Assembly: GCF_013343235.1 (NCBI RefSeq)
Contig: NZ_CP040094.1
Coordinates: forward strand, 7,823,248-7,887,247
Length of the DNA stretch: 64,000 nt
Direction of reading: 5' to 3'
Source of the DNA: Nostoc sp. TCL240-02
Lineage (GTDB): Bacteria; Cyanobacteriota; Cyanobacteriia; Cyanobacteriales; Nostocaceae
The notes beneath the pieces are model-generated. The model did not search any database. It was not told the DNA's origin and was given only the letters and a program-made list of their open reading frames with translations. Shown here piece after piece: positions 8,086 through 16,963 of the stretch. The translations under genes were made by a program, and so were the position numbers. The first letter of the stretch is position 1, and every line of letters starts with the position of its first letter.

Positions 8086-9450
8086 TCAATATTTTATGCC
8101 TAACTCTTGTCGCAACCGATACAGAATTGTATTCTGATCGACTTGAGAGAGAATTTCTTGAATTACGCTGCTAGCACCCAACTGTCCCCAAGTGCAGCCT
8201 TTTTCGAGATACACCTGAGCAGCTTTACCAACGGAGTATGCACCATAACCAGCGATACCAGCTTGAGCGATCGCACTGCCAGCTAAAGCAGTAATATTGC
8301 TGGGATTGTCAGCACTGGTTATTGCAGCAGTAGTTTTACTTAAGCCTAGAATAAAACTACTACCTAGTTCCCCCAGTAGCAAGCCACCAGAACTAAACAA
8401 AATCGTTTTTAAAATTTTTCCGGCTTCATAGCTAGTCATCGGCAAACCATATAATCTAGCTAGAGCGCGAATTAAAGCTAAATCGGCAACAGTTCCGCCA
8501 AGAATATCTAAGAAAGCGATGGGATTGAGCATTACTGCCAAAGCTTTGTATTTGGTAAATTGCCAAATGATATTTTCAGCTTCTTGTTCGCGTAAGTCGA
8601 TGGTTTTTTGAGCGATCGCGGCTTCTGCATCCCGTGCTTGGATCAGGGCATTTAAAGCCAGGAGCGATCGCCCTTCCCGATTCAAAATATTCAGAATTGT
8701 CTCTTTGAGTTCGTCTACTTGTGGTGGTGGTGTCTCCCATTCATAACTGATACGCCCATCAGGCCACTCAACCCGCACTTCCATCGGTGCTGGTTCCGCC
8801 GCCACCATAACAATTTCATCAGGTAACAGAGGCTTTGCTTCAGGATGCCCAGCACCCAGTTGTTGCAAATTTTGGTAAATCACTCCTTGATCGGTATCTG
8901 GGTATAAATCTATTTTGTTAAATACTAAAATTAGGGGTTTTTGCGATCGCCGCAATTCCAGCAATGCCTGATACTCAGTGCGCGTGATATCACCAGACAC
9001 GACAAACAAAATCAAATCCGCCTGATGCACAACTTCTCGTGCCATATCCGCCCGTGACTCACCCTCAATTTCATCTAATCCTGGGGTATCAATTAACTCT
9101 ACTAGTACCTTACCTCCTGGCTGCCAACGCACCGAACGGGGCCATTGAGTGACACCGTTTAGGGGCCCAGTTTGCAAAATTTTATCTCCCAGTAAAGCAT
9201 TTAAAACTGCTGACTTACCACGACTCACCAAACCAAAAGCGGCAATTCTAATCACGTTAGAGTCCAGTTTGTTGAGTGTAGAGTTCAAAGCTTCCAATTC
9301 CGGTTTCAACAAACCTGCCAATTCCGGGTTAGATGACAACTGTCCTGATTTGCGGAGATATCCATACCAAGACAGTGCTTGTCTGAGACTAGCGCGGGCA
9401 CGATTTAAATGAGTTTCTTGCAGATTTCGCACAAAGTTAGGTTGATTCAA
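8086..9450 (-). CDS. Dynamin/Era-like GTPase with C-terminal DUF697-like membrane region
   Basis: Up to 454 residues. The P-loop GLVSRGKS (73-80), G3 motif DTPGLDE and G4 motif NKIDLY are intact, so GTP binding is expected. After about residue 300 comes a hydrophobic, glycine-rich region (DILGGTVADLALIRALARLYGLP, later GLLLGELGSSFILGL) like the DUF697 domain of membrane-associated GTPases. The start is uncertain: TTG at 9448-9450 gives the full frame, and an in-frame GTG lies six codons later; no ATG precedes the P-loop. The cellular role is unknown; such proteins act at membranes or in ribosome assembly. Confidence 0.8.
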   Translation of the reverse strand: MNQPNFVRNLQETHLNRARASLRQALSWYGYLRKSGQLSSNPELAGLLKPELEALNSTLNKLDSNVIRIAAFGLVSRGKSAVLNALLGDKILQTGPLNGVTQWPRSVRWQPGGKVLVELIDTPGLDEIEGESRADMAREVVHQADLILFVVSGDITRTEYQALLELRRSQKPLILVFNKIDLYPDTDQGVIYQNLQQLGAGHPEAKPLLPDEIVMVAAEPAPMEVRVEWPDGRISYEWETPPPQVDELKETILNILNREGRSLLALNALIQARDAEAAIAQKTIDLREQEAENIIWQFTKYKALAVMLNPIAFLDILGGTVADLALIRALARLYGLPMTSYEAGKILKTILFSSGGLLLGELGSSFILGLSKTTAAITSADNPSNITALAGSAIAQAGIAGYGAYSVGKAAQVYLEKGCTWGQLGASSVIQEILSQVDQNTILYRLRQELGIKY

Positions 9451-9567
9451 GATTTGACAAACAACAGGCTACATATCCATTTTGATCTAATTCCAAGACT
9501 GCTAGCCTGTTTTGTCAAATTAAGCAATTGTTCTAATTATTTACACACATCTTTGTGGGATATCCAT

Positions 9568-9870
9568 TCAGAACATCGGATCGTGTTGATTATCCCAACA
9601 CTTGCGATCGCGCCAGCTTCTCCCAGTATATTCACATTCAGAGGCATCATCTATCCAAGGAATCGATGTAGAGTAGTGCGAGGTTCCAATGGAAGCGAAT
9701 AAACTAGCAGTGAATAAGGGCAATAATAAGGATAAAGTTGTCAATGTACAAATTGGTAAAATTATTAAATATCCAGTGAGTAGCACAATGTTAGTAGGAG
9801 TCCAAAAAACTCTGCCTATTTTATTATTTTGGTGAGTTTTTAAGTTAGTTTTTGAATTCGAAAAAAGCAT
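9568..9870 (-). CDS. Small membrane protein, unknown function
   Basis: 100 residues from ATG 9868-9870. One long hydrophobic stretch (about 30-65, TNIVLLTGYLIILPICTLTTL onward) probably spans the membrane once or twice. The cysteine-containing tail ECEYTGRSWRDRKCWDNQHDPMF resembles the ending of small cyanobacterial proteins I have seen without assigned function. It lies upstream of the GTPase gene on the same strand, 117 bp away. The coding call rests on length, a hydrophobic pattern and the distinctive tail. Confidence 0.55.
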   Translation of the reverse strand: MLFSNSKTNLKTHQNNKIGRVFWTPTNIVLLTGYLIILPICTLTTLSLLLPLFTASLFASIGTSHYSTSIPWIDDASECEYTGRSWRDRKCWDNQHDPMF

Positions 9871-10116
9871 AATGCAACCCTATTAATGCCGGTTTATATA
9901 GCAATCTCATTTGATTTGTCAAAGCAAAGCTGACTGAGAACTAGCCAGATCGGGTTTCGGTTCTCAGTATATTTAGCAAAAATCAAATAGGAATCCTAGA
10001 TGACTACGGATTTTTACGTAAGAACATTATTGAAGTTATATACTCTGATGTCAAAGGTGCAAGTGGCGACTTGTTAGAAGTTTTAATCTTTGGGCACTAA
10101 AAAATATTTTTCATGA

Positions 10117-10209
10117 AAATATGTTGAAGTTAGGGCATTTACCGAAGCTTATCCAGACGATAAATTAGTGCAACAAGTTGTTGCACTAGATACACCAAAA
10201 AAGTTGTAA
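10117..10209 (+). pseudogene. Relic of a DUF1016/YhcG-type nuclease N-terminal region
   Basis: A 30-codon open stretch reads KYVEVRAFTEAYPDDKLVQQVVA and then stops. It resembles the (N)LKYMRAFAEAYPDxxxVQQVVAQ segment of the DUF1016 N-terminal domain of PD-(D/E)xK nucleases (YhcG family). No start, no nuclease domain and no continuation are present. A second short open stretch just upstream (about 9950-10101, ending DVKGASGDLLEVLIFGH) is in another context and I could not assign it. The whole 9871-10225 gap is best read as gene debris. Confidence 0.4.
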
Positions 10210-10225
10210 GTATCTTTCAAAAGCT

Positions 10226-10894
10226 TTAATCTAAAGTCGGCTGTCGCCGATATTGTAGAAACCACTCATACAACTCTGGATTATTGTATGTCTGCGTCCA
10301 TGAGTCGTGATCGGCTTCTGGATAAACTGTAAATTTCACATTTCCATCGCAGGCTTTAAGTGCAGAAACCATGATTTCAGACTCACTTGAGGGAACGACA
10401 TTATCTTTTGCTCCGTGAAATGCCCACACAGGAATGGTTTTCAGCTTATGTGCTTGGGCTGGATTACCACCACCACAGATAGGCGCGATCGCCGCAAATC
10501 GTTCTGGTTGCGCTGCTGCTAAATGCCAGGTTCCGTAACCACCCATGCTTAAACCGGTCAGGTAAACTCGATCTGGATCAACAGGATAGGATGCAATAAC
10601 CTCATCCAGAAGGGTACTTAATCGCTCTATATTCCAATATTCACCACGCGGACATTGGGGAGAAATGACAATGAAGGAAAAATCTGGCTGTTGTTCTACA
10701 ACCTTGGCGACACCGTGCTTTTTCACATGATTTAAGTAAGAGCCTCGCTCACCCGAACCGTGTAAAGATAGAATTGTTGGCAAAAGTGGGTGTTGTGTTT
10801 CGTTGCGACTTCCGTCTGGGTGCAGTACACTGGGCAAGAATAGCAGGTAGTTATAACTGTCGGTAGAAGTAATTTGTTGTTGTAGTGACGGCAT
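10226..10894 (-). CDS. Alpha/beta hydrolase, PHB-depolymerase/feruloyl-esterase-like
   Basis: 222 residues. The nucleophile elbow is GLSMGGYG (Ser116), the acid is Asp164 in HGAKDNVVP, and the histidine is His196 in EADHDSW, giving a complete triad. LSLHGSGERG supplies the oxyanion hole. There is no signal peptide, so it is probably cytoplasmic. The size and motifs match phospholipase/carboxylesterase or prolyl-oligopeptidase-like small esterases; the substrate cannot be read. The unknown gene at 10916 is 21 bp upstream on the same strand, so the two may form one transcript. Confidence 0.85.
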   Translation of the reverse strand: MPSLQQQITSTDSYNYLLFLPSVLHPDGSRNETQHPLLPTILSLHGSGERGSYLNHVKKHGVAKVVEQQPDFSFIVISPQCPRGEYWNIERLSTLLDEVIASYPVDPDRVYLTGLSMGGYGTWHLAAAQPERFAAIAPICGGGNPAQAHKLKTIPVWAFHGAKDNVVPSSESEIMVSALKACDGNVKFTVYPEADHDSWTQTYNNPELYEWFLQYRRQPTLD

Positions 10895-10915
10895 AAAATT
10901 AAAAATTTTCTTAGT

Positions 10916-11653
10916 TTAACGTCTACGAATAGCTATTGTATAACTTGGCCGTTGTGTTGCTTCTCGTTGACTCTTAACTAACCGAAAATCATTATCTATA
11001 TATAGATGCTCTAAAAAAGAAGTAGCTAGGTAAACTTTTTTAAATTTTTTGACAGTATTTCTGTCCATATCTTTTACTATAAGTTCTTGCTGTAAATCTA
11101 TATTTAGTGCTGCTTCCTGAAATTTAGATTTGACTGTTTTTGTAAACCACTCATCTGCATCATCAATTGTCAACGGGATTTCTCTATTTTTCAATGCTTG
11201 GAATATCCCAACATTTTTAATATCCCACTTCTCATCGATAACTGAATATTTTTGCAACAACATTAAGTCATAAGCTGGTAATTTTGATGAAATTTTTTGC
11301 CAAAAACCAGATTGATGCCCTGGTGCATAACGGGCAATATTTGCATAATAACCATCATTATGAAAAATTTGGTAAGACTGCTCGTGTATCCTACCAGGTA
11401 AAATATCTTGAAAAGGTATAGTAGACCATATTGGTACCCATACTCCCGTCACGATCGCTACTTGATCTGCAACCTTCTCAAAGGGATTACGTCGGCTCAA
11501 CTCTGCAAAATATGGTGCTAATTCATTTTTATAAAATTCTACTTTGGCTTTTAATGGCTCTAGATTGCGATCTTTAACAAGTTCTAAAATTTGATTTTTT
11601 ATTTCTATCGTAGTCCAATATGTCAATTCTTGGGTACTTGTGACATCTACCAT
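10916..11653 (-). CDS. Conserved protein of unknown function, possibly fibrillin/PAP-like
   Basis: 245 residues, soluble, mixed alpha/beta, no signal peptide. ATG 11651-11653 has AGGA nine bases upstream. The central part contains a tryptophan-rich block (GVWVPIWSTIPFQDILPGR) followed by YQIFHNDGYYANIARYAPG, then a later DEWFTKTV segment. The first block is reminiscent of beta-barrel PAP/fibrillin proteins that bind lipids at thylakoids, but this is a weak analogy and I do not claim it. It is 21 bp upstream of the esterase gene. Confidence 0.6.
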   Translation of the reverse strand: MVDVTSTQELTYWTTIEIKNQILELVKDRNLEPLKAKVEFYKNELAPYFAELSRRNPFEKVADQVAIVTGVWVPIWSTIPFQDILPGRIHEQSYQIFHNDGYYANIARYAPGHQSGFWQKISSKLPAYDLMLLQKYSVIDEKWDIKNVGIFQALKNREIPLTIDDADEWFTKTVKSKFQEAALNIDLQQELIVKDMDRNTVKKFKKVYLATSFLEHLYIDNDFRLVKSQREATQRPSYTIAIRRR

Positions 11654-11774
11654 TATCGTTCATCCTGGGAAAAGTTTCAGATGTGTCATTATATAGACTA
11701 ACTTGATCCAAGAAAACAGATACGGGGACGCAAAGAAAGAACTCTCTGTGTCCCCGCATCTCTTTAATGAATGA

Positions 11775-12110
11775 CTACCACCAAACTCGATTTCCATTTT
11801 CGTCAACTCGTGCTTGCCGGATTACATCGGAAATCTCTTCAGCATCTTTAACGTGGTGGAGTGCTTTCTTTTCGCCGTCGGGTTCATCCACAACGAAGTA
11901 AGTCGGGACTGTGATTTTGTCGCCTGTAATGTCTGGTACATCATCCACAGCTACCTGTTGAGCCTTTTCTTCAACAGATTCAGACTCATCAGAAATTCTA
12001 TCTCCAGGATTCGCTGTTAAGTTTCTTTCATTAACATTCGGTTCTTCGCGTAAATGTGTATCTTCACTTACTGGCTGACGAATTTGATTTTCTTGAATTT
12101 TATCAGTCAT
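11775..12110 (-). CDS. Acidic, largely disordered protein of unknown function
   Basis: 111 residues from ATG 12108-12110. The first 70 residues are rich in Glu, Asp, Asn and Gln without hydrophobic core. A short ordered C terminus follows (VPTYFVVDEPDGEKKALHHVKDAEEISDVIRQARVDENGNRVWW). I do not recognise the family. The composition suggests an intrinsically disordered or stress-related protein. A 121-bp gap separates it from the gene at 10916-11653 downstream, so it is probably a separate unit. Confidence 0.6.
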   Translation of the reverse strand: MTDKIQENQIRQPVSEDTHLREEPNVNERNLTANPGDRISDESESVEEKAQQVAVDDVPDITGDKITVPTYFVVDEPDGEKKALHHVKDAEEISDVIRQARVDENGNRVWW

Positions 12111-12238
12111 GGCTTTTCAGGTATTAAAAAATCTAGCTTTGCTAATAACACTCTAAAAAATCAAAGATACAAAAAGTTCTTTCTCTGGAGAGACTTTGAG
12201 AAGAACACGTCTTAGGTTAGATATTTACTCGGATAAAT

Positions 12239-13195
12239 TTACTTCTTTAGTTGAAATGGCGTGTATTTTCCCCCCAATGCTTCTACAATGCTACGGGTAT
12301 TCGCCTCCATCATTTTGATGTAAGAATCTCCATTACTTCCTTTTGCACCAATTGAATCAGAGTAAAGTTGATTTGGTGCTAATTTCACTTCTGCTTCTTG
12401 AGCAACAGTTTTAATTAAAGCTGGGTTAATTGTAGTTTCAGAAAAAATTGCGGGAACGCCGATCTTTTTAATAGACTCAACTAATCTCTGGACTGTTTGA
12501 GCGCTTGGTTGTTCTTCGGTACTAATGCCAATTAAAGTACCTGCGATCGCAATCCCATAAGCACGTCCATAATATTGGAACGCATCATGGGTTGTCACCA
12601 GTTTCCGCTTATCTGCGGGGATAGTTTGAATCTCTTGATTAATCCAGCTATGTAACTGTTTTAATTCACTAGTAAGTCGCGATGCCTTTTGAGTAAATTT
12701 GTCTTTATCTTCAGGTGATAACTCAATCAACGCATCTCGGATTGCATTCGTCATTGCGATCGCATTTTCTGCACTACCCCAAACGTGCGGATCTGGCACT
12801 ACTTCGCCTTTGCCTTTATCAAGCTGCAAAGATTTGACGGCTTCCCCTACAGCTAACTTCTGCGCCTTACCACCAGAAGCATTCATTAATTTAATCAGTC
12901 CCGGTTCCAGGTTGTAGCCGTTATACAAAATCAAGTTAGCTTCTTCCAAAACCCTGCTGTCTGCTGGTACTGGTTCGTAAACATGAGGATCGGTACCCGG
13001 TTTAAGAATTCCACTTAGTTGAATTTCATCCCCTGCAACCTCTTGTGTCAAATCAGCAATGACAGTGCTAGTTGCAACAACTCGCGGCTTATCCCCCTTG
13101 GTGGTGTTAGGGTTAGAGTCTTTTTGTGTACAACTTAATAAAGCCAAAGGCAAAAGCATTCCCAAACAAAACCGGAAAATAATTTTTCCCTTCAT
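12239..13195 (-). CDS. Mn/Zn ABC transporter substrate-binding lipoprotein
   Basis: 318 residues from the ATG at 13193-13195. This start puts a clean lipoprotein signal at the N terminus (FCLGMLLPLALLSC, lipid-modified Cys22). An in-frame ATG at 13255 would add 20 polar residues before it. It is a cluster A-I (ZnuA/MntC/TroA) protein: metal ligands fit HVYEP, PHVWGS, THDAFQYYGRAYG and the late Asp/Glu region (YSDSIGAKGS). It captures Mn or Zn in the periplasm. It is divergent from the ATPase gene, unlike the mntCAB order of Synechocystis, where the binding protein comes first on the same strand. Which metal it carries cannot be read. Confidence 0.88.
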   Translation of the reverse strand: MKGKIIFRFCLGMLLPLALLSCTQKDSNPNTTKGDKPRVVATSTVIADLTQEVAGDEIQLSGILKPGTDPHVYEPVPADSRVLEEANLILYNGYNLEPGLIKLMNASGGKAQKLAVGEAVKSLQLDKGKGEVVPDPHVWGSAENAIAMTNAIRDALIELSPEDKDKFTQKASRLTSELKQLHSWINQEIQTIPADKRKLVTTHDAFQYYGRAYGIAIAGTLIGISTEEQPSAQTVQRLVESIKKIGVPAIFSETTINPALIKTVAQEAEVKLAPNQLYSDSIGAKGSNGDSYIKMMEANTRSIVEALGGKYTPFQLKK

Positions 13196-13344
13196 CCTGC
13201 CGATTACTCCCTCGCCGTAAGGATTACTGTCGTCTATCTGTGGTATTAGTTTCATTTATCTTGGATATTACATCTAATTATAGATTTTTTCATATTTCTC
13301 TCATTTTTATAGTAAGCTCAAGAAACAAATATTGAAACTTAGTT

Positions 13345-14169
13345 ATGATAAACGTCTCTTTTCCAGCAAAATTTCGTCTCTCGCAGACAAAAACAGAGGA
13401 ATTACCTGCAAAAACTATCAAATTCGATATGAGTTCCACAGCAGCAATTAGTATTGCCCATTTAGGGGTATACTACCGGGCACAAGAAGCCTTAAGGAAT
13501 GTTAGCTGCATCGTCAAACCAGGAAAACTGACGGGTATTTTTGGCCCCAACGGTGCTGGCAAAAGTACCTTGATGAAAGCAATGTTAGGTTTAGTTCCCG
13601 TCAGTAGTGGTACGGTGCTATGCCAAGGCAAACCCTTGATGCAACAATTAGAGAAAGTTGCCTATGTACCACAACGTAGCCAAATTGATTGGACTTATCC
13701 CGCCACAGTCTGGGATGTAGTCATGATGGGACGAGTAAAGAAAACAGGCTGGTTGCGTAGCTTCTCAACAGTTAGTCGCCAAGTAGCAAAAAATGCCATA
13801 GAAAGAGTTGGAATGAGCGAATATTGCGATCGCCCTATTGGACAATTATCAGGAGGACAACAACAACGGGTATTTTTAGCTCGTGCTTTAACACAGCAAG
13901 CAGAAATCTTCTGCTTTGATGAACCTCTAGTAGGCATCGATCAAAAAACCCAGTCAGTGATTTTTGAAGTTTTCCATGAACTTGCTGCTGACAACAAAAT
14001 CGTGCTAGTAGTCAACCACGACTTAGGGGAATCAATCGCTCACTTCGACGACTTAATATTACTAAATCGGGAATTAATCGCCACAGGTTCACGCCAACAA
14101 GTGCTTACCGAAGAAAATCTGCATCGTGCTTATAGCGGTAAAGTAATCTACTTTTCTGATGCTGCATAA
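13345..14169 (+). CDS. Mn/Zn ABC transporter ATPase
   Basis: 274 residues from ATG 13345; an ATG at 13429 would give a 246-residue protein that fits typical family length and starts just before the ABC fold, so the first 28 residues are doubtful. Walker A GPNGAGKST (67-75), signature LSGGQQQR, Walker B FCFDEPLVGID and the H-loop VVNHD are all intact. It powers the permease encoded 45 bp downstream and serves the divergent binding protein. The 150-bp divergent region has no recognisable Fur, Zur or MntR operator by eye. Confidence 0.9.
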   Translation: MINVSFPAKFRLSQTKTEELPAKTIKFDMSSTAAISIAHLGVYYRAQEALRNVSCIVKPGKLTGIFGPNGAGKSTLMKAMLGLVPVSSGTVLCQGKPLMQQLEKVAYVPQRSQIDWTYPATVWDVVMMGRVKKTGWLRSFSTVSRQVAKNAIERVGMSEYCDRPIGQLSGGQQQRVFLARALTQQAEIFCFDEPLVGIDQKTQSVIFEVFHELAADNKIVLVVNHDLGESIAHFDDLILLNRELIATGSRQQVLTEENLHRAYSGKVIYFSDAA

Positions 14170-14214
14170 AATGTCATTGGGTATGGAACATTAGTGAATG
14201 ACAAATGACAAAAT

Positions 14215-15066
14215 ATGTTAGAAGCATTAATTGAGCCGTTGCAATATGGTTTTATGCAGCGATCGCTCGTGATTGCCATTTTAGTTGGGATGTTGTGTGC
14301 GGTTGTCGGCAGTTACCTAATGGTACAGCGACTAGCCTTGCTGGGTGATGCCATCAGTCACTCAGTTTTGCCCGGACTAGCGATCGCTTTTATGGTGGGA
14401 GCAAATATATATGTGGGGGCATTCATTGCCGGCGTTCTGAGTACAATGGCGATCGCCTGGATTAGAGTGCGATCGCCAATCAAAGAAGATGCAGCAATGG
14501 GTATAGTTTTTTCGGCATTTTTTGCACTTGGCATCACCCTAATTACTGTTATTCAAAAAGATAATAAAATCGACTTAAATCACTTCCTTTTTGGCAACAT
14601 TCTCGGTGTTACCATTGATGAAGTGCGAGACACTGCGATCATTGCCACTATTGTTTTAATAGTTGTTCTTTTATTATATAAAGAGCTTTTATTTTACACA
14701 TTTGATCCTTTAGGCGCTCAAGCCGCAGGTTTGCCCGTCAATCGGCTGAACTTTGGATTGATGGTGCTAATAGCTTTGACAATTGTCGCCAGCATGAAAG
14801 CTGTGGGTGTGATTTTAGTATTATCGCTTTTAATTACACCAGGAGCCACCGCTTATTTATTAGTGAAGCGTCTCAACCAAGTCATGATTTTGGGTGCAGT
14901 CGTTGGCGTAATTTCCAGTATTAGTGGGATGTACCTCAGCTACTTTTATAACTTGCCCTCTGGCCCTGCGATCGTTTTAGTCGTATCGGGATTATTTTTG
15001 CTGGCATTATTATTTAGTCCTAAATACGGTATTTTTACGAGTAAACAACTTAAAACTAAAGAATAA
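14215..15066 (+). CDS. Mn/Zn ABC transporter permease
   Basis: 283 residues, about eight hydrophobic segments, ZnuB/MntB/TroC family. The typical GDAISHSVLPGLAIAF loop lies at about 45-60, and the SMKAVGVILVLSLLITPGATA coupling region is near 190. It forms the inner-membrane channel of the transporter with the preceding ATPase. The gap to the ATPase gene contains an AATGACAAATGACA heptamer repeat. Confidence 0.9.
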   Translation: MLEALIEPLQYGFMQRSLVIAILVGMLCAVVGSYLMVQRLALLGDAISHSVLPGLAIAFMVGANIYVGAFIAGVLSTMAIAWIRVRSPIKEDAAMGIVFSAFFALGITLITVIQKDNKIDLNHFLFGNILGVTIDEVRDTAIIATIVLIVVLLLYKELLFYTFDPLGAQAAGLPVNRLNFGLMVLIALTIVASMKAVGVILVLSLLITPGATAYLLVKRLNQVMILGAVVGVISSISGMYLSYFYNLPSGPAIVLVVSGLFLLALLFSPKYGIFTSKQLKTKE

Positions 15067-15121
15067 TTCTTATGCGATCGCGCCGTAGTATATTAGTAGA
15101 CCTTTCTTGGTAAATCGGGTT

Positions 15122-15709
15122 ATGAAAAATAATTATTCTACTAACGGCAAAATTCCAGCTAGGATAAAAACGCGCCGGGATTTTTTAACTTATACGCTAG
15201 GTGGTACAGTTGCATCAGTAGCGATCGCATATCTTTTTCCCAAAGTCAGCCAAGGTCGTGAAATCAGCCTAGAAACCCTTTGCTCCCTTTATCCAAAGAA
15301 TTCGCGCTGTGAAAATTATCTTCCCGGATCTGAGGCACTGGACAAAGACGGCAAGAAAATTGAAACTAACGCATTATTAACAACTGCAAAGCCCGGAATT
15401 CCGATTCTTGTAAAAGGCTTGTCAGACAATAGCGTTGATTATCTCATCATTCAAGACGGGCCAAAGATTGCTGAGTATGCTATTAATCCAACTTGTACCC
15501 ATTTAGGATGTACAGTTGAGTGGGATCTGGAGAAGAATCACTTTGTTTGTCCTTGTCATGGATCTCAATACGATTCTCAGGGTCGAGTCGTTCATGGCCC
15601 TGCAAAGCGCTCTTTACCACTGATTACTGTAGTAGTCAAGCAAAATCAAGTTCGTTTAGTGAATCAAAAACCTGCTGTAGATCCTCTTAAGCTACCAATA
15701 TCAAATTAG
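15122..15709 (+). CDS. Rieske 2Fe-2S protein, PetC-like paralogue
   Basis: 195 residues from ATG 15122 (a TTG at 15107 is ignored). The N terminus has a twin-arginine-like RRDFLTYTLGG followed by one hydrophobic segment, as in membrane-anchored Rieske proteins. The cluster boxes are CTHLGC (125-130) and CPCHGS (143-148), with the GPAKRSLPL strand after them. A cytochrome b6f PetC is about 180 residues with a conserved flap; here the region between anchor and cluster is different and carries extra cysteines (ETLCSLYPKNSRCENY). I infer a minor PetC-type or other electron-transfer Rieske protein rather than the main b6f subunit. Confidence 0.82.
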   Translation: MKNNYSTNGKIPARIKTRRDFLTYTLGGTVASVAIAYLFPKVSQGREISLETLCSLYPKNSRCENYLPGSEALDKDGKKIETNALLTTAKPGIPILVKGLSDNSVDYLIIQDGPKIAEYAINPTCTHLGCTVEWDLEKNHFVCPCHGSQYDSQGRVVHGPAKRSLPLITVVVKQNQVRLVNQKPAVDPLKLPISN

Positions 15710-15828
15710 ATTAGACAATGCCACCATACTTTTTGAGCAAGTTAGAAATTCTAAAAGACTAACAAAAATTACTGCATAATTTAAATTTGTCGGGTAAGCT
15801 GACAACAGCAGTTTTAATCCTCAAAACA

Positions 15829-16614
15829 ATGACCGCAAGTAGTCCCACGATTTTAGCCCTGGACTTTGATGGAGTGATTTGCGACGGACTAATTGAATAT
15901 TTTGAGGTAGCATGGCGTACCTACTGTGAAATTTGGTCGCCAGCTAACGACACACCAGCAGATGATTTAGCTTTGAGATTCTATCGCCTACGCCCTGTAA
16001 TTGAGACGGGTTGGGAAATGCCCGTTTTAATCAAAGCCTTAGTAGATGGAATTCCTGATGAGAAAATTCTTCATGAATGGTTAAGCATCGCCCCACAACT
16101 TTTGTTAAATGACAAGCTACAAGCAAGAGAAATTGCTGAAAAATTAGATAACCAACGTGATGAATGGATTACCACAGATTTAGACGGTTGGCTAAGTCTG
16201 CATAGATTTTATCCGGGTGTAGTAGAAAAGCTCAAATTAACTCTTGACAGTGGAGTTCAGCTATACATTGTGACAACTAAAGAAGGACGTTTTGTACAGC
16301 AGTTATTACAACAAGAAGGAATTAATTTACCGACAAATGCAATTTATGGGAAAGAAGTCAAGCGTCCCAAATATGAAATTTTGCGAGAATTAAAACAACA
16401 AGCAGAAAACAAGCCAGTTAGTCTCTGGTTTGTAGAAGATAGACTCAAGACATTGCAGTTAGTCCAACAGCAAACAGACCTTGGAGACGTAAAACTATTT
16501 CTTGCAGACTGGGGCTATAATACTCAAGCAGAAAGAGAAGCTGCTCAAAATGATCCGCAAATTCATTTGTTATCACTGTCTCAGTTTGCCAGAGATTTTC
16601 CTGCTTGGCTTTAA
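15829..16614 (+). CDS. HAD-superfamily hydrolase
   Basis: 261 residues from ATG 15829 (TTG 15787 ignored). Motif I is LDFDGVICDG with the nucleophile Asp, motif II is YIVTTKEG, and a lysine plus WFVEDR supply motifs III and IV. The helical cap of about 130 residues after motif I is typical of phosphoglycolate-phosphatase-like subfamily I. The substrate cannot be read from sequence. It stands alone between the Rieske gene and a repeat-filled gap. Confidence 0.82.
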   Translation: MTASSPTILALDFDGVICDGLIEYFEVAWRTYCEIWSPANDTPADDLALRFYRLRPVIETGWEMPVLIKALVDGIPDEKILHEWLSIAPQLLLNDKLQAREIAEKLDNQRDEWITTDLDGWLSLHRFYPGVVEKLKLTLDSGVQLYIVTTKEGRFVQQLLQQEGINLPTNAIYGKEVKRPKYEILRELKQQAENKPVSLWFVEDRLKTLQLVQQQTDLGDVKLFLADWGYNTQAEREAAQNDPQIHLLSLSQFARDFPAWL

Positions 16615-16660
16615 CTAATTCGTAATGGGAGCATCTTACCTTTGCAAATATACCAAGCGA

Positions 16661-16795
16661 TTAGAAATCGCGACTACACAAACGTTCGCGTAGCGTCTCG
16701 CAGAGAAGTCCGCCTACGCGGACTCAAAGGATTTGAAACCCACGGAGGTGGGTTTTGTCTGTATAGCCGCGAATTCTATTCGCTAGGACTTTTAT
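16661..16795. repeat. Dispersed palindromic repeat (REP/MITE-like)
   Basis: Two perfect hairpins lie in tandem: GTCCGC/GCGGAC at 16708-16723 and AAACCCAC/GTGGGTTT at 16736-16755. The ends (TTAGAAATCGCGACTACACA and GTCTGTATAGCCGCGAATTC) are imperfect inverted copies of each other. A GCGTAGCGTCTCGCAGAG block sits in the left half. I recognise this type as multi-copy in Nostoc genomes. The rest of the gap 16615-16963 is AT-rich and holds nothing else I can support. Confidence 0.65.
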
Positions 16796-16963
16796 TACGA
16801 ATTAAATTAGCAAGTATTAAAGTCTAATTATCAATTACGAATTATTTTAATTTTCTAGCAAAATGGCAACGAATCGAGATATTTAAAATATATAGATCAA
16901 TAATAATGAATTAATAAAATTCCAAATTTATCACTCCAAATTTATAATTTATCACTTACCTTT

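Noticed and set aside
9409..9702. 97-residue plus-strand open frame between the GTPase and the small membrane protein
   Set aside because: It overlaps both minus-strand genes and shows no domain, signal or ribosome site.
13196..13344. Zur or Fur box between the transporter genes
   Set aside because: No convincing palindrome of the known consensus could be read.
16642..16827. 61-residue frame inside the palindromic repeat
   Set aside because: It is the translation of a dispersed repeat with hairpins.
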